A stretch of DNA of 60,887 nt from Selenomonadales bacterium. GTDB lineage: Bacteria > Bacillota > Negativicutes > Sporomusales > UBA7701. The DNA is taken from contig JARKPR010000019.1 in the NCBI GenBank assembly GCA_029975165.1, positions 1-60,887 on the forward strand, written 5' to 3'. The translations under genes were made by a program, and so were the position numbers. The notes beneath the pieces are model-generated. The model was not told where the DNA came from, ran no database searches, and worked only from the letters and a program-made list of their open reading frames with translations. Positions 8,159 to 17,464 of the stretch are shown in pieces (the stretch's first letter is position 1; each line of letters begins with the position of its first letter).

Positions 8159-8683
8159 ATGAAAGACCTCGGCCTCATTCAGGTTTATACCGGCAACGGC
8201 AAAGGGAAAACCACCGCCGGCCTCGGCCTCGCCTTCCGCGCCTGCGGCCACGGCTTCCGGGTCTGCATGCTCCAGTTCATGAAAAATTGCGCCGACTACG
8301 GCGAAGCCAAAGCCGCCTGCCGCCTGCCCGGCTTCGCCCTCATCCAGGTCGGCCGCAACGACTTCGTCGACCTCGCTCACCCCGACCAGGTCGACGTCAA
8401 GCTGGCCCGTGATGGCTGGGAGCAGGCCAAAACCCTCATCGACTCCGGCCGCTACGACATCGTCATCCTCGACGAAATAAACGTCGCCATGGCCTGCGGC
8501 CTCCTCGACACCGCTGCCGTGGCCGCCTACCTCACCGCCGCCAAACGGAGCGTCGAAATCGTCCTCACCGGCCGCTACGCCCCGGCGGAAATAATCGCCG
8601 TCGCCCACCTCGTCACCGAAATGCAGGAAATCAAGCACCCCTACCAGGGCGGCGTCGCCGCCCGCCAAGGCATCGACTACTGA
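8159..8683 (+). CDS. cobO: Cob(I)yrinic acid a,c-diamide adenosyltransferase (CobO/BtuR type)
   Basis: A 174-residue protein with the P-loop [14 protein letters not shown] near the N-terminus, MLQFMKN, the Walker B-like strand DIVILDEIN and the C-terminal HPYQGGV..RQGIDY that closes CobA/CobO/BtuR enzymes. It transfers the 5'-deoxyadenosyl group of ATP to cob(I)alamin or a corrinoid precursor. GGAGGTAATATG gives a strong start directly after the DUF512 gene. An unrelated PduO-type adenosyltransferase is encoded at 25036, so the cell has two enzyme families for the same chemistry; corrinoid-dependent metabolism is expected for a Sporomusa-like acetogen relative. Confidence 0.9.
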   Translation: MKDLGLIQVYTGNGKGKTTAGLGLAFRACGHGFRVCMLQFMKNCADYGEAKAACRLPGFALIQVGRNDFVDLAHPDQVDVKLARDGWEQAKTLIDSGRYDIVILDEINVAMACGLLDTAAVAAYLTAAKRSVEIVLTGRYAPAEIIAVAHLVTEMQEIKHPYQGGVAARQGIDY

Positions 8684-8703
8684 CCATGAAAGGTGGTGGC
8701 AGA

Positions 8704-10029
8704 ATGAGCAAGCCCATCGTAGCCATCGTCGGCCGGCCCAACGTCGGCAAATCGACTATCTTCAACCGCATCGCCAAAAAACGCGTCTCCATCGTCGAAG
8801 ACATTCCCGGCGTCACCAGGGACCGCATCTACCTCGACGCCGAATGGCTCGGCCACGAATTCACCATGATCGACACCGGCGGCATCGAAATCGAAGCCGC
8901 CGGCAAAATCCAGACCGCCATGCGTTACCAGGCCAAGCTCGCCATCGACGAAGCCGACGTCATCCTCTTTATCGTCGACGCTAAGGACGGCTTGACCGCC
9001 GCCGACCAGGAAGTCGCCGTCATACTGCGTACCGCTCGCAAACCCGTCCTGCTCGTCGTCAACAAAGTCGACAGCGCCAAGGACGAACTCGGCACCTTCG
9101 AATTCTACAACCTCGGCCTCGGCGACCCTATCGCCATCTCGGCCGCCAACGCCCTCGGCCTCGGCGACCTCCTCGACAAAGTCATCGCCGCTCTGCCGGC
9201 AGGCGCCGCCGCCGATGAGGAAACCGACACCATCAAAGTCGCCTTCATCGGCCGGCCCAACGTCGGCAAATCGTCGCTCGTCAACGCCCTCCTCGGCGAA
9301 GAACGCGTCATCGTCAGCGACATCCCCGGCACCACCCGCGACGCCATCGACACCCGCTTCAGCAAAGACGGCACCGACTACATCCTCATCGACACCGCCG
9401 GCATGCGCCGCAAAGGCAAGATCGACCAGCCGGTCGAGCGCTACAGCGTCGTCCGGTCGCTCAGGGCCATCGACCGGGCCGACGTCGTCCTCATCCTCAT
9501 CGACGCCGTCGACGGCGTCACCGAACAGGACAAAAAAATCGCCGGCTACGCCCACGAGGCCGGCCGGGCCAGCATCATCGCCGTCAACAAATGGGACCTC
9601 GTCGAAAAAGACAGCAAAACCACCCTCCGCTACACCGAAACCATCCGCAGCGAACTCGGCTTCATGCAATACGCCCCCGTACTGTTCGTCTCCGCCCTCA
9701 CCAAGCAGCGCGTCCACCGGGTCGGCGAACTGGTCAAATTCGTTGCCGACCAGCACGCCATGCGCATCGCCACCAGCGTCCTCAACCAAGTCATCGAAGA
9801 CGCCGTCGCCATCAACCCGCCGCCCTCCGAGCGCGGCCGGCGGCTTAAGATCTACTACACCACCCAGCCCGGCGTCAAGCCGCCCACCTTCGTCTTCTTC
9901 TGCAACGACGCCGAAATCATGCACTTTACCTACTTGCGCTACCTCGAAAACAAACTACGCGAAGCCTTCGGCTTCGAAGGCACGCCGCTTAACCTCGTCG
10001 TCCGCAGCCGCACCAAAGAGGAAGACTAA
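8704..10029 (+). CDS. der: Ribosome-assembly GTPase Der (EngA)
   Basis: This tandem two-GTPase protein has two copies of [12 protein letters not shown]-type G1 motifs (near residues 5 and 180), DTGGIE and [10 protein letters not shown] as G3, NKVD and NKWD as G4, and a C-terminal KH-like domain. Der assists 50S subunit assembly. I choose ATG 8704 because AGGTGG at 8691-8696 is correctly spaced; the in-frame ATG at 8686 has no ribosome-binding site. It is 441 residues, a normal family length. It follows cobO by 20 bases and precedes plsY by 58. Confidence 0.96.
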   Translation: MSKPIVAIVGRPNVGKSTIFNRIAKKRVSIVEDIPGVTRDRIYLDAEWLGHEFTMIDTGGIEIEAAGKIQTAMRYQAKLAIDEADVILFIVDAKDGLTAADQEVAVILRTARKPVLLVVNKVDSAKDELGTFEFYNLGLGDPIAISAANALGLGDLLDKVIAALPAGAAADEETDTIKVAFIGRPNVGKSSLVNALLGEERVIVSDIPGTTRDAIDTRFSKDGTDYILIDTAGMRRKGKIDQPVERYSVVRSLRAIDRADVVLILIDAVDGVTEQDKKIAGYAHEAGRASIIAVNKWDLVEKDSKTTLRYTETIRSELGFMQYAPVLFVSALTKQRVHRVGELVKFVADQHAMRIATSVLNQVIEDAVAINPPPSERGRRLKIYYTTQPGVKPPTFVFFCNDAEIMHFTYLRYLENKLREAFGFEGTPLNLVVRSRTKEED

Positions 10030-10087
10030 AAGCGGCCCTCCGGTGTTTGCTTCCTAATGCCTTGTAAGTTATGTGGGGTGAGAGAGA

Positions 10088-10711
10088 ATGGAATACCTGC
10101 TCATCGGCGCCCTCAGCTATGTCGTCGGCTCCATCCCCAATGGACTGATCGTCGGCAAAATGCTCAAAGGCGTCGACATCCGCCAGTTCGGCAGCAAAAA
10201 CATCGGCGCCACTAACATGTATCGCGTCCTAGGCCCCTGGCCGGCCTTCCTCGTGCTCATCACCGACATCGCCAAAGGCGTCGCCGGCGTATACATCGGC
10301 CAAGCCTTCCTCGGCGCTCCGGCGGCGGCGCTCGCCGGCGGCATCGCCGCCATCGCCGGCCACAACTGGTCGCTCTTCCTCGGTTTCCAAGGCGGCCGCG
10401 GCGTAGCCACCGCCCTCGGCGTCATCGCCGTCCTCATGCCCAAAGTCACGGCCATCATCTTCCTCGTCTGGGCGGCCATCGTCCTCCTCACCCGCTACGT
10501 CTCTTTAGGCTCGATCATCGCCGCCGCCGTCGCCCCGCCGCTCATCTGGCTGTTCGGCGAACAGCCGGAGTACCTCTACTTCGGCCTCGTCGCCGCCACC
10601 TTCGTCATCTACCGCCACCGTCCCAACATCCAGCGCCTCCTCAAGGGCGAAGAACTCAAAATCAAAGCCGGCAGCTCCGCGCCGCCGAAAAAGGACGGCG
10701 AACAGCCATGA
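10088..10711 (+). CDS. plsY: Acyl-phosphate:glycerol-3-phosphate acyltransferase PlsY
   Basis: A 207-residue polytopic membrane protein with the three PlsY motifs: SYVVGSIPNG, GSKNIGATNMYR and GHNWSLFLGFQGGRGVATALG. It makes lysophosphatidic acid from acyl-phosphate, the product of PlsX (encoded at 40392). Its stop overlaps the gpsA ATG by four bases, so the enzyme making glycerol-3-phosphate is translationally coupled to the one using it. The C-terminal tail is polar. The start follows GGGGTGAGAGAG. Confidence 0.95.
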   Translation: MEYLLIGALSYVVGSIPNGLIVGKMLKGVDIRQFGSKNIGATNMYRVLGPWPAFLVLITDIAKGVAGVYIGQAFLGAPAAALAGGIAAIAGHNWSLFLGFQGGRGVATALGVIAVLMPKVTAIIFLVWAAIVLLTRYVSLGSIIAAAVAPPLIWLFGEQPEYLYFGLVAATFVIYRHRPNIQRLLKGEELKIKAGSSAPPKKDGEQP

Positions 10712-11730
10712 AAATAACCGTCATCGGCGCCGGCGGCTGGGGGACGGCCCTCGCCGCCCTGCTTGGCGACCAAGGACGCCAGGTCGCCCTCTGGGTCCGC
10801 AGCCGCCAGGCGGCCGCCGAGCTCGCCGCCACCCGGCAAAACACGCGCTACCTGCCCGGCGTCACCCTGCCGGACGCCGTAGCCTGCACCGCCGACCTGG
10901 CGGCTGCCGTAGGCGGCGCCGGCCTCGTCATCATCGCCGTCCCGTCCCACGCCGTAAGGGCCGCCGCCGCCGCCGCCGCCCCCCATATCGCCGCTGGCGC
11001 CATAATCGTCAGCGCGGCCAAAGGGCTGGAAGTCGGCACCCTCAAACGCATGTCCGAAGTCATCGCCGCTGAAATCCCCGCCGCCGAAGGGCGCGTCGTC
11101 GCCCTCTCCGGACCCAGCCATGCCGAAGAAGTTGGCCTCAGGCACCCTACCGCCATCGTCGCCGCCTCCCCCTCCCGCCAGGCCGCCGAAACCGCGCAGG
11201 AAGCTCTCATGGCACCCTACTTCCGCGTCTACACCAACCCCGACATCATCGGCGTCGAACTCGGCGGCGCCCTCAAAAACATCATCGCCCTCGGCGCCGG
11301 CATCGGCGACGGCCTCGGCTACGGCGACAACGCCAAGGCCGCCCTCATCACCCGCGGCCTCGCCGAAATCACCCGCCTGGGCATGGCCATGCAGGCTCGG
11401 CCGCTCACCTTCGCCGGCCTGGCCGGCATCGGCGACCTCGTCGTCACCTGCACCAGCCGCCACAGCCGCAACCGCCGCGCCGGCCTCGCTCTCGCCGCCG
11501 GCAAGACGGTAGGGGAGATAGAAGCCGAAAGCGGCATGGTCGTCGAAGGCATCCGTTCCACTCTCGCCGCCCACGAACTATCCCGCCGCGCTGGCGTCGA
11601 AATGCCCATCACCGCCGAAATCTACCGCGTCCTCTACGAAAATGCCAGCCCGCGCGAAGCGGTCGGCCGGCTGATGGGGAGGGGGAAAACCCGCGAACTC
11701 GAAGAAGTCGCCTCCAGTTGGGAGACTTAG
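10708..11730 (+). CDS. gpsA: NAD(P)-dependent glycerol-3-phosphate dehydrogenase
   Basis: At 340 residues it has the family's length, with the N-terminal dinucleotide-binding loop GAGGWGTALA, then LSGPSHAEEV, the catalytic lysine region GGALKNIIALGAGI and NAKAALITRGL. It reduces dihydroxyacetone phosphate to sn-glycerol-3-phosphate in the cytoplasm for phospholipid synthesis, feeding the overlapping plsY. Dispersed element R2 begins ten bases after its stop and carries a nested hairpin that may act as its terminator. Confidence 0.95.
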   Translation: MKITVIGAGGWGTALAALLGDQGRQVALWVRSRQAAAELAATRQNTRYLPGVTLPDAVACTADLAAAVGGAGLVIIAVPSHAVRAAAAAAAPHIAAGAIIVSAAKGLEVGTLKRMSEVIAAEIPAAEGRVVALSGPSHAEEVGLRHPTAIVAASPSRQAAETAQEALMAPYFRVYTNPDIIGVELGGALKNIIALGAGIGDGLGYGDNAKAALITRGLAEITRLGMAMQARPLTFAGLAGIGDLVVTCTSRHSRNRRAGLALAAGKTVGEIEAESGMVVEGIRSTLAAHELSRRAGVEMPITAEIYRVLYENASPREAVGRLMGRGKTRELEEVASSWET

Positions 11731-11739
11731 CACGAGGGC

Positions 11740-11922
11740 GGACGTTGATAAGCGAAACTTGGCTCGGGAGTAAACCCGAGCCTTAGTTGAGCTATCCGCG
11801 CCAGCGGGAAAGCCCCCATCTGCGTTGTTGTTCCTGCGGGCGCTCGCTCGCCGTACGTCCCGATGTACTGTCTTCGCTCGCGTCCTCGGAGCCGCCTAGC
11901 ATCTGGGGGCTTCTGAACGTCC
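11740..11922 (+). repeat. Dispersed structured element, copy R2 (long class B with nested insertion)
   Basis: Outer arms GGACGTT/AACGTCC, second stem AAGCCCCCA/TGGGGGCTT, and an inner part with GTAC...GTAC like R5. Relative to R5 it has about 55 extra bases (roughly 11754-11808) holding a separate hairpin. The outer arms differ from the GGCCGTT/AACGGCC of R5 yet remain complementary. Confidence 0.8.
11756..11788 (+). terminator. Hairpin nested inside R2, possible gpsA terminator
   Basis: GGCTCGGG (761-768) pairs with CCCGAGCC (775-782), extended by AACT/AGTT. The following run is only weakly T-rich, so termination is uncertain. Positions quoted are 11761-11782. Confidence 0.45.
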
Positions 11923-11957
11923 GTTCTCTATTCCGATAATATGAAGATAAAACGAAA

Positions 11958-11982
11958 AGGCCTCCGGCTGTGCCGGAGGCCT
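11958..11982 (-). terminator. Terminator for the outer-membrane protein gene
   Basis: An 11-bp perfect stem with a TGT loop. On the minus strand it is followed by TTTTCGTTTT. It lies 13 bases past the stop of the minus-strand gene. Confidence 0.85.
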
Positions 11983-11995
11983 CGTTGCTATATCC

Positions 11996-12694
11996 TTAGA
12001 ACTTGAATGTTACGCCAACCCCGGGTCCTTTGACCTTCAGGTCGTACTTGTCGGAAACGCCGTCGAACTCAAGGTCCTTATACTCCGTGCTTTTGTAGAA
12101 CAGGTTGAGTTCAGCGTTCTTGGCAAACTCATAAGCGATGCCGATTTCTATATTCGTTATTTTGTTGCCGAAGCCCAGCGTCCCGTAGCCGGACATATTT
12201 TTGCCCATCGGGAAGGAGCCTGTGAAGCCGAGCTGCCAGCCGTTGACCATCTTTCCCGACACAGTCCCGCCGAAAGGAGTGCCGTTATAAGTCCCATTTA
12301 CATCGAACTCGTTTTTCGCCTGGGTATAGCCGACAAATGCGGCCACGTTCTTATCCACCGAATACAGTATATTGAATTGGTTCGCGGTCAATTTGGAATT
12401 CAGGCTTCCTGACAGTACATCCACGCCATTGGTAAAAGTTCCGGAATAGTCTTTGGATTTTGCATTTTGGTTTTGCCACTGGAAAGCGAACTTATTGCCG
12501 AGACCGATAGTCAAGCCGACGTCGAAATTGCTATTGCTGGCGTCCAGCGAATCTCCGGGATACTCAAGATCGTTGCTCATCCGCCAATTCAGGTCAATCG
12601 AGGCCTTGCCCTGCGAGAAGTCCGTCAGCGGACTGGCGAAACCGACCGCCGAAAAGAGGAACAGGAACGCTACTACCAAAACTGACCTTTTCAT
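11996..12694 (-). CDS. Outer-membrane beta-barrel protein (porin-like)
   Basis: A 232-residue protein with an N-terminal signal peptide (MKRSVLVVAFLFLFSAVGFA, then SPL). Alternating hydrophobic/polar strands are rich in Gly, Asn and aromatic residues, and it ends in a terminal Phe (GVGVTFKF), the usual beta-barrel assembly signature. This indicates a real outer membrane. Strong RBS-like GGGGGTG precedes the ATG. Codon use is less C-rich and GC content lower than neighbouring genes, as is common for outer-membrane proteins but also consistent with transfer. It is a single-gene unit lying antisense between gpsA and spoIVA. The ligand or pore function is unknown. Confidence 0.75.
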   Translation of the reverse strand: MKRSVLVVAFLFLFSAVGFASPLTDFSQGKASIDLNWRMSNDLEYPGDSLDASNSNFDVGLTIGLGNKFAFQWQNQNAKSKDYSGTFTNGVDVLSGSLNSKLTANQFNILYSVDKNVAAFVGYTQAKNEFDVNGTYNGTPFGGTVSGKMVNGWQLGFTGSFPMGKNMSGYGTLGFGNKITNIEIGIAYEFAKNAELNLFYKSTEYKDLEFDGVSDKYDLKVKGPGVGVTFKF

Positions 12695-13019
12695 TAATAC
12701 ACCCCCAAAATATGTTATTTTTGGTCAAACTTCGTCGGCCGCAGAAAAATTCCTCCAAATATATAAGAAAAATATTAAACATTTTTTTTGCCTGAACTTG
12801 CCCCGCCGGCGTCCAATACGGCGCTGGGCGAGTTTTCTAATTCCGGCATATTATTATTGGCATGTCATATATTTGTAATGATTAAGCGGGCGATTCCCCA
12901 ATCTGGCAGCGAAGCTTGCCGCGCCCCGCTGCGGGAAAGGCTTTTGGGGAAGGGGTGACAGGGCTGAACGCGCAGATCGCTCATACATACAAACAGTAGG
13001 GGGAGGGAAACGAACGAAA
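12695..13019. other. Divergent intergenic region between porin-like gene and spoIVA
   Basis: No coding sequence is supported in these 325 bases. It must hold the promoters of both flanking genes. The left 150 bases are AT-rich. A CATACAAA at 12986-12993 resembles a sigma-E -10 (CATACAAT) 27 bases before spoIVA, but no good -35 is visible. Confidence 0.6.
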
Positions 13020-14498
13020 ATGGAAAAATTTGACCTGTTCCGCGATATTGCCGAACGGACCGGCGGCGACATCTACATTGGCGTCGTCGGGCCGGTGCGC
13101 ACCGGCAAATCCACCTTCATCAAACGGTTCATGGAGACGATGGTGTTACCCAACATCACCGATCCTTACGACAAAGAGCGGGCCAAGGACGAACTGCCCC
13201 AGTCCGCGGCCGGCAAAACCATCATGACCACCGAGCCCAAATTCATCCCCAACGAAGCGGTCGAAATCGTCGTCAAAGAAAACGTCAAAGTTCGTGTGCG
13301 GGTCGTCGACTGCGTCGGCTATACCGTCGACGGCGCCCTCGGTTACGAGGAGGAAGAGGGCCCCCGCATGGTCCTTACCCCCTGGGACGACCAGGAAATA
13401 CCCTTCCAGCAGGCAGCCGAGATCGGCACCCGCAAAGTCATTGCCGACCACTCCACCATCGGCCTCGTAGTCACGACCGACGGTTCGGTCACCGACCTGC
13501 CGCGCGATAGATACCTCGAAGCCGAAGAACGGGTCATCGCCGAACTCAAAGAACTCCAGAAACCGTTCCTCGTCGTCCTCAACACCGGCCAGCCGACCGC
13601 CAAGGAAACCCGCGAACTCGTGGCCAAACTCGAAAACAAATACGACGTGCCCGTCATCCCTGTCGACTGCCTGCAGCTCACCACCGACGACATCTACGCC
13701 ATCCTCCAGGAAGTCCTGTACGAATTCCCCGTCAAAGAAGTCAACATCACCCTGCCGCGCTGGGTGGAAGAACTGGAAACCGAGCACTGGCTGCGGCAGA
13801 AATTCGACGGCGCCGTCCGCGACGTCGTCCAGTACGTGCGGCGGCTCCGCGACATCGATCGCGCTATCGACGACCTGTCCGGCTACGACTTCGTCGCCGA
13901 CGTCATCCTCCACGACATGGACCTGGGCAGCGGCGTAGCCGTCATCGAAATGACCGCCCGCAGCGAGCTTTTCTACCAGGTCCTCGAAGAACTCACCGGC
14001 TTCACCGTCAGCGGCGAACACCATGTCCTCCGCCTCATGCGCGACCTGTCGGTCGCCAAGCGCGAACACGACAAACTCGCCGGCGCCCTCGAACAGGTCC
14101 GCCAGAGCGGCTACGGCATCGTGCCGCCCCAAGTCGACGAAATGGTCCTCGAAGAACCCGAAATCATCCGCACCGGCAACCGGTTCGGCGTGCGCCTCAA
14201 AGCCTCCGCCCCCTCCCTGCACATCATCAAGACCGACGTCCAGGCCGAAATCTCGCCCATCATCGGCACCGAAAAACAGAGCGAAGAACTCATCCACTAC
14301 CTGCTGCGCGAATTCGAAGGCGAACCGGAAAAACTGTGGCGCACCAACCTGTTCGGCAAATCGCTCAACGCCCTCGTGCGGGAAGGCATCCAGAACAAGC
14401 TCAACACCATGCCGGAAAACGCCCAGGTCAAACTGCGCGAAACGCTGCAGAAAGTCGTGAACGAGGGCAGCGGCGGCCTGATCTGCATCATCTTCTAG
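13020..14498 (+). CDS. spoIVA: Stage IV sporulation protein A (spore-coat ATPase scaffold)
   Basis: At 492 residues it matches the length of SpoIVA, which polymerises on the forespore surface using ATP and anchors the coat through SpoVM. MEKFDLFRDIAERTGGD and the P-loop GPVRTGKSTFIKRF are diagnostic, as are YTVDGALGYEEEEGPRM and the C-terminus ending GGLICIIF. GGGGGAGGG precedes the ATG. Its membrane anchor SpoVM appears to be encoded at 25810 in the same window. Dispersed element R3 and a terminator follow. Confidence 0.96.
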   Translation: MEKFDLFRDIAERTGGDIYIGVVGPVRTGKSTFIKRFMETMVLPNITDPYDKERAKDELPQSAAGKTIMTTEPKFIPNEAVEIVVKENVKVRVRVVDCVGYTVDGALGYEEEEGPRMVLTPWDDQEIPFQQAAEIGTRKVIADHSTIGLVVTTDGSVTDLPRDRYLEAEERVIAELKELQKPFLVVLNTGQPTAKETRELVAKLENKYDVPVIPVDCLQLTTDDIYAILQEVLYEFPVKEVNITLPRWVEELETEHWLRQKFDGAVRDVVQYVRRLRDIDRAIDDLSGYDFVADVILHDMDLGSGVAVIEMTARSELFYQVLEELTGFTVSGEHHVLRLMRDLSVAKREHDKLAGALEQVRQSGYGIVPPQVDEMVLEEPEIIRTGNRFGVRLKASAPSLHIIKTDVQAEISPIIGTEKQSEELIHYLLREFEGEPEKLWRTNLFGKSLNALVREGIQNKLNTMPENAQVKLRETLQKVVNEGSGGLICIIF

Positions 14499-14503
14499 TA
14501 CTT

Positions 14504-14574
14504 GGCTGGCGATAAAGGCCCATCTGCGGCGTTGCTCTCCGGTGCGCCTTGCATCTGGACCTTTCTAGCCAGCC
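14504..14574 (+). repeat. Dispersed structured element, copy R3 (short class)
   Basis: Outer arms are GGCTGGC/GCCAGCC instead of the GGCCGTT/AACGGCC of other copies. The second stem is AAAGG-CCA/TGG-CCTTT instead of AAGC-based. Both changes are compensated, which is strong evidence for selected pairing. It starts six bases after the spoIVA stop and precedes the spoIVA terminator. Confidence 0.88.
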
Positions 14575-14606
14575 TATTGCTTTGACGATCTTCGCCTATC
14601 ACCACC

Positions 14607-14635
14607 GGCCGGATAAATCCGGCCTATTTTTTTTT
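14607..14635 (+). terminator. Terminator after spoIVA/R3
   Basis: GGCCGGAT pairs with ATCCGGCC around AA, followed by TATTTTTTTTT. Confidence 0.92.
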
Positions 14636-14646
14636 GCCCTTTTGCC

Positions 14647-14675
14647 TTGTCTTGGGCATAAGCTGGTGTTATAAT
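14647..14675 (+). promoter_or_regulatory. Sigma-A promoter for the ACT protein/hom/thrB operon
   Basis: TTGTCT at 14647-14652, a 17-base spacer and a perfect TATAAT at 14670-14675. The leader is about 60 bases; no T-box or long leader structure is present. Confidence 0.75.
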
Positions 14676-14741
14676 GTCTACGACGCAAAGATATTTATCC
14701 ATTTGTGCAATACTAACGCAATGTCATAGGGAGGGATAACG

Positions 14742-15188
14742 ATGTCCGGCCTCAAGTCGACATTCTTTTTAGTGAGGGAGGAAATCCTGCCGGAAGCGAT
14801 CAAAAAGACCATCAAGGTCAAAGAACTCCTGAAACGCGGCGAAGCCCGCACCATCAACGAAGCGGTGGAAAAGATGGAACTCAGCCGCAGCGCCTACTAC
14901 AAATACAAAGACTACGTCTTCCCGTTCTTCGAAGCCAGCAAAGAGAAAATCGTCACCCTGGCTCTGCTCCTCGAGCACAAGCCCGGTGTCCTGTCCCGCG
15001 TGCTCAACACCATCGCCAACGAGCGCGGCAGCGTCCTGACCATCAACCAGGGCATCCCCCTGCAAGGCGTAGCCAACGCCACCATCTCCATCGAAACCGT
15101 CGAGCTCGCTATCGACCTCGAGGCGCTCCTCGACAAACTGCGGATGGTTGACGGCGTCAAGCGTCTCGAAGTGCTGGGCCAGGCGTAA
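14742..15188 (+). CDS. ACT domain-containing protein (UPF0735/PheB family)
   Basis: A 148-residue protein with an N-terminal helical segment and a C-terminal ACT fold (LLLEHKPGVLSRVLNTIANE, about residues 75-94, then the strand GVANATISIET). ACT domains bind amino acids and tune linked enzymes or transcription. The gene directly precedes hom and thrB and shares their promoter; this order is common in Firmicutes. A helix with NEAVEKMELSRSAYYKY resembles a helix-turn-helix, so it may be a small regulator of threonine synthesis. The ligand is unknown. Confidence 0.85.
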   Translation: MSGLKSTFFLVREEILPEAIKKTIKVKELLKRGEARTINEAVEKMELSRSAYYKYKDYVFPFFEASKEKIVTLALLLEHKPGVLSRVLNTIANERGSVLTINQGIPLQGVANATISIETVELAIDLEALLDKLRMVDGVKRLEVLGQA

Positions 15189-15229
15189 AGGTAGCACCGG
15201 CGCAAGCAATACAATAGGAGTTGACCGCT

Positions 15230-16528
15230 ATGAATCAGCTGAAAAAAACAATAAATGTCGGCATGCTCGGCCTCGGCACCGTCGGCACCGGCGTCGCCAA
15301 GGTCCTGACCGCCAACGCCCACAGCATCGCCCAAAAGGTCGGCGCCCCGGTCATCCTCAAAAAAGTCCTCGTCCGCAACCCCGACAAACCCCGCCAGGTA
15401 GACCTCGGCGACGCCGTCACCACCGACCTCGAAGCCATCCTCGGCGACCCGGACATCGACATCGTCGTCGAAGTCATGGGCGGCGAGCAGCCGGCCAAAG
15501 ACTACGTCATCCGGGCCCTGACGGCCGGCAAGCATGTCGTCACCGCCAACAAAGACGTCCTCGCCAAATACGGCCGCGACCTCTTCTCCGCCGCCGCGGA
15601 AAAATCCGTCGACTTGCTCTTCGAAGCCAGCGTAGGCGGCGGCATCCCCATCATCCGGCCGCTCAAGCAATGCCTGGCAGGCAACAAGATCCGCGAAGTC
15701 ATGGGCATTGTCAACGGCACCACCAACTACATGCTCACTCGCATGACCAACGACAAAATGGACTACGCCGCCGTCCTCGCCGAAGCCCAGCAGAAAGGCT
15801 ACGCCGAGGCCGACCCCACCGCCGACGTCGGCGGCTTCGACGCCGCCCGCAAAATCGCCATCCTCGCCTCCATCGCCTTCGGCACCAGGGTCACCCTCGA
15901 CGACGTATCGGTCGAAGGCATCACCGGCATAACCACCCAGGACATCGAATACGCCGGCGAACTCGGCTACGTCATCAAACTGCTCGCCATTGCCTCCGAA
16001 AGCGACCGGGGAGTAGACGTCCGCGTCCATCCCGCCTTCATTCCCAAAAGCCATCCCCTGGCCGCCGTCCAGGACGTCTTCAACGCCATCTTCGTCAAAG
16101 GCGACGCCGTCGGCGAAACCATGTTCTACGGCCGGGGGGCGGGGGAGATGCCCACCGCCAGCGCCGTCGTCGCCGACATCATCGACGTCGCCCGCGACAT
16201 CCAGCACGGCGTCGCCAGCCGCATCCTCTGCACCTGCTTCGACAACAAGCCCCTCTGCCCGATCGACAAAACCGAATCGCCCTACTACATCCGCTTGCTC
16301 GTCGAAGACAAACCCGGCGTCCTGGCCGCCATCGCCGGCGCCTTCGGCGCCCAGCAGGTCAGCCTCAACTCCGTCATCCAAAAGCGCAAAGTCGACAACC
16401 TGGCGGAAATCGTCCTCATCACCTACCGCGTATCCGGCGCCAACATGCGCCTCGCTCTCGGCACCCTCGGCGGCATGCCGACCGTCAACAAAATCAGCAG
16501 CGTCATCAGGGTGGTCGCCGCAGAATAG
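15230..16528 (+). CDS. hom: Homoserine dehydrogenase
   Basis: A 432-residue enzyme reducing aspartate semialdehyde to homoserine. It has the NAD(P)-binding loop GLGTVGTGVAKVL, the signature ANKDVLAKYG, and the substrate-binding/catalytic region VNGTTNYMLTRM with YAEADPTADVGGFDAARK. A C-terminal ACT domain begins about residue 350 (EDKPGVLAAIAGAF), implying allosteric control, usually by threonine. I choose ATG 15230, nine bases after AGGAG; the upstream in-frame TTG at 15221 would abut that site. thrB follows after 21 bases. Confidence 0.95.
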   Translation: MNQLKKTINVGMLGLGTVGTGVAKVLTANAHSIAQKVGAPVILKKVLVRNPDKPRQVDLGDAVTTDLEAILGDPDIDIVVEVMGGEQPAKDYVIRALTAGKHVVTANKDVLAKYGRDLFSAAAEKSVDLLFEASVGGGIPIIRPLKQCLAGNKIREVMGIVNGTTNYMLTRMTNDKMDYAAVLAEAQQKGYAEADPTADVGGFDAARKIAILASIAFGTRVTLDDVSVEGITGITTQDIEYAGELGYVIKLLAIASESDRGVDVRVHPAFIPKSHPLAAVQDVFNAIFVKGDAVGETMFYGRGAGEMPTASAVVADIIDVARDIQHGVASRILCTCFDNKPLCPIDKTESPYYIRLLVEDKPGVLAAIAGAFGAQQVSLNSVIQKRKVDNLAEIVLITYRVSGANMRLALGTLGGMPTVNKISSVIRVVAAE

Positions 16529-16549
16529 CCGGCCCCCGGGGGAGGAAGA

Positions 16550-17464
16550 ATGGCCCAGACTATAACCGTACGCATCCCGGGCACAACTGCCAACTGCGGT
16601 CCCGGCTTCGACACCATCGGCATCGCCTGCACCATCTACAACGAACTGTCCCTGACCCTCGGCGAACCGGACGGCTTCTCCTTAGCCGTAACCGGCGAAG
16701 GCGCCGACACCATCCCCGCCAACGAGCGCAACATCGCCTGCCAGGCCGTCCGCGCCCTCCTCAGGAAAGTCGGCCGCACCGGCCCTGGCATCGCCATCCG
16801 TATGCACAACGCCATCCCCCTGGCCCGCGGCCTCGGCTCCAGCGCCGCCGCCATCGTCGGCGCCCTCGTCGCCGCCAACGCCGCCACCGGCGATACCCTC
16901 GACAAACAGGAACTGCTCGCCATGGCCACCGCCCTCGAAGGCCACCCCGACAACGTCGCCCCGGCCATCTTCGGCGGCATCACCATCAGCTCCATCGTCG
17001 GCGGCGCCCCGCAATCCCTGCGCTTCATCCCGCCTGCGCCGCTCAGGCTCGTCGTCGCCGTGCCCGAATTCGGCCTGTCCACCAAAGCGGCCCGCCAAGT
17101 CCTGCCGAAAACCATCCCCTTCGCCGACGCCGTCTTCAACGTCAGCCGCGTCGCCCTCCTCGTCGGCGCCCTCTGCCAGGGCAGGTTCGACCTGCTTGGC
17201 AGCGCCTTCGAAGACCGTCTCCACCAGCCCTACCGCGAAAAGCTCATCCCCGGTATGACCGACGTCCTTGCCGCCGCCCGCGAGCGCGGTGCCATCGGCG
17301 CGGCCCTCAGCGGCGCCGGCCCCTGCCTCATCGCCTTCGCCCGCGACAACGCCGCCGCCATCGGCGCCGCCATGGTGAACGCCTTCGCGCGCCACGGCGT
17401 AAAAGCCGCCTATCGCGACCTCGGCATCGACAGCGACGGCGCAAAAGTGATAGCGATACCTTGA
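16550..17464 (+). CDS. thrB: Homoserine kinase
   Basis: A 304-residue GHMP-family kinase phosphorylating homoserine. Motifs are PGTTANCGPGFDTIG at the N-terminus, the ATP loop PLARGLGSSAAAIVGA and the C-terminal GAALSGAGPCLIAF. GGAGGAAG precedes ATG 16550. It is the last gene of the hom operon. Threonine synthase is not in this window. Its TGA stop (17462-17464) lies inside the TTGACA of the following tRNA promoter, so the end of the gene doubles as a regulatory site. Confidence 0.95.
   Translation: MAQTITVRIPGTTANCGPGFDTIGIACTIYNELSLTLGEPDGFSLAVTGEGADTIPANERNIACQAVRALLRKVGRTGPGIAIRMHNAIPLARGLGSSAAAIVGALVAANAATGDTLDKQELLAMATALEGHPDNVAPAIFGGITISSIVGGAPQSLRFIPPAPLRLVVAVPEFGLSTKAARQVLPKTIPFADAVFNVSRVALLVGALCQGRFDLLGSAFEDRLHQPYREKLIPGMTDVLAAARERGAIGAALSGAGPCLIAFARDNAAAIGAAMVNAFARHGVKAAYRDLGIDSDGAKVIAIP

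Noticed and set aside
14499-14741. T-box or riboswitch leader for the hom operon
   Set aside because: The promoter at 14647-14675 leaves only about 60 bases of leader without the required structures.
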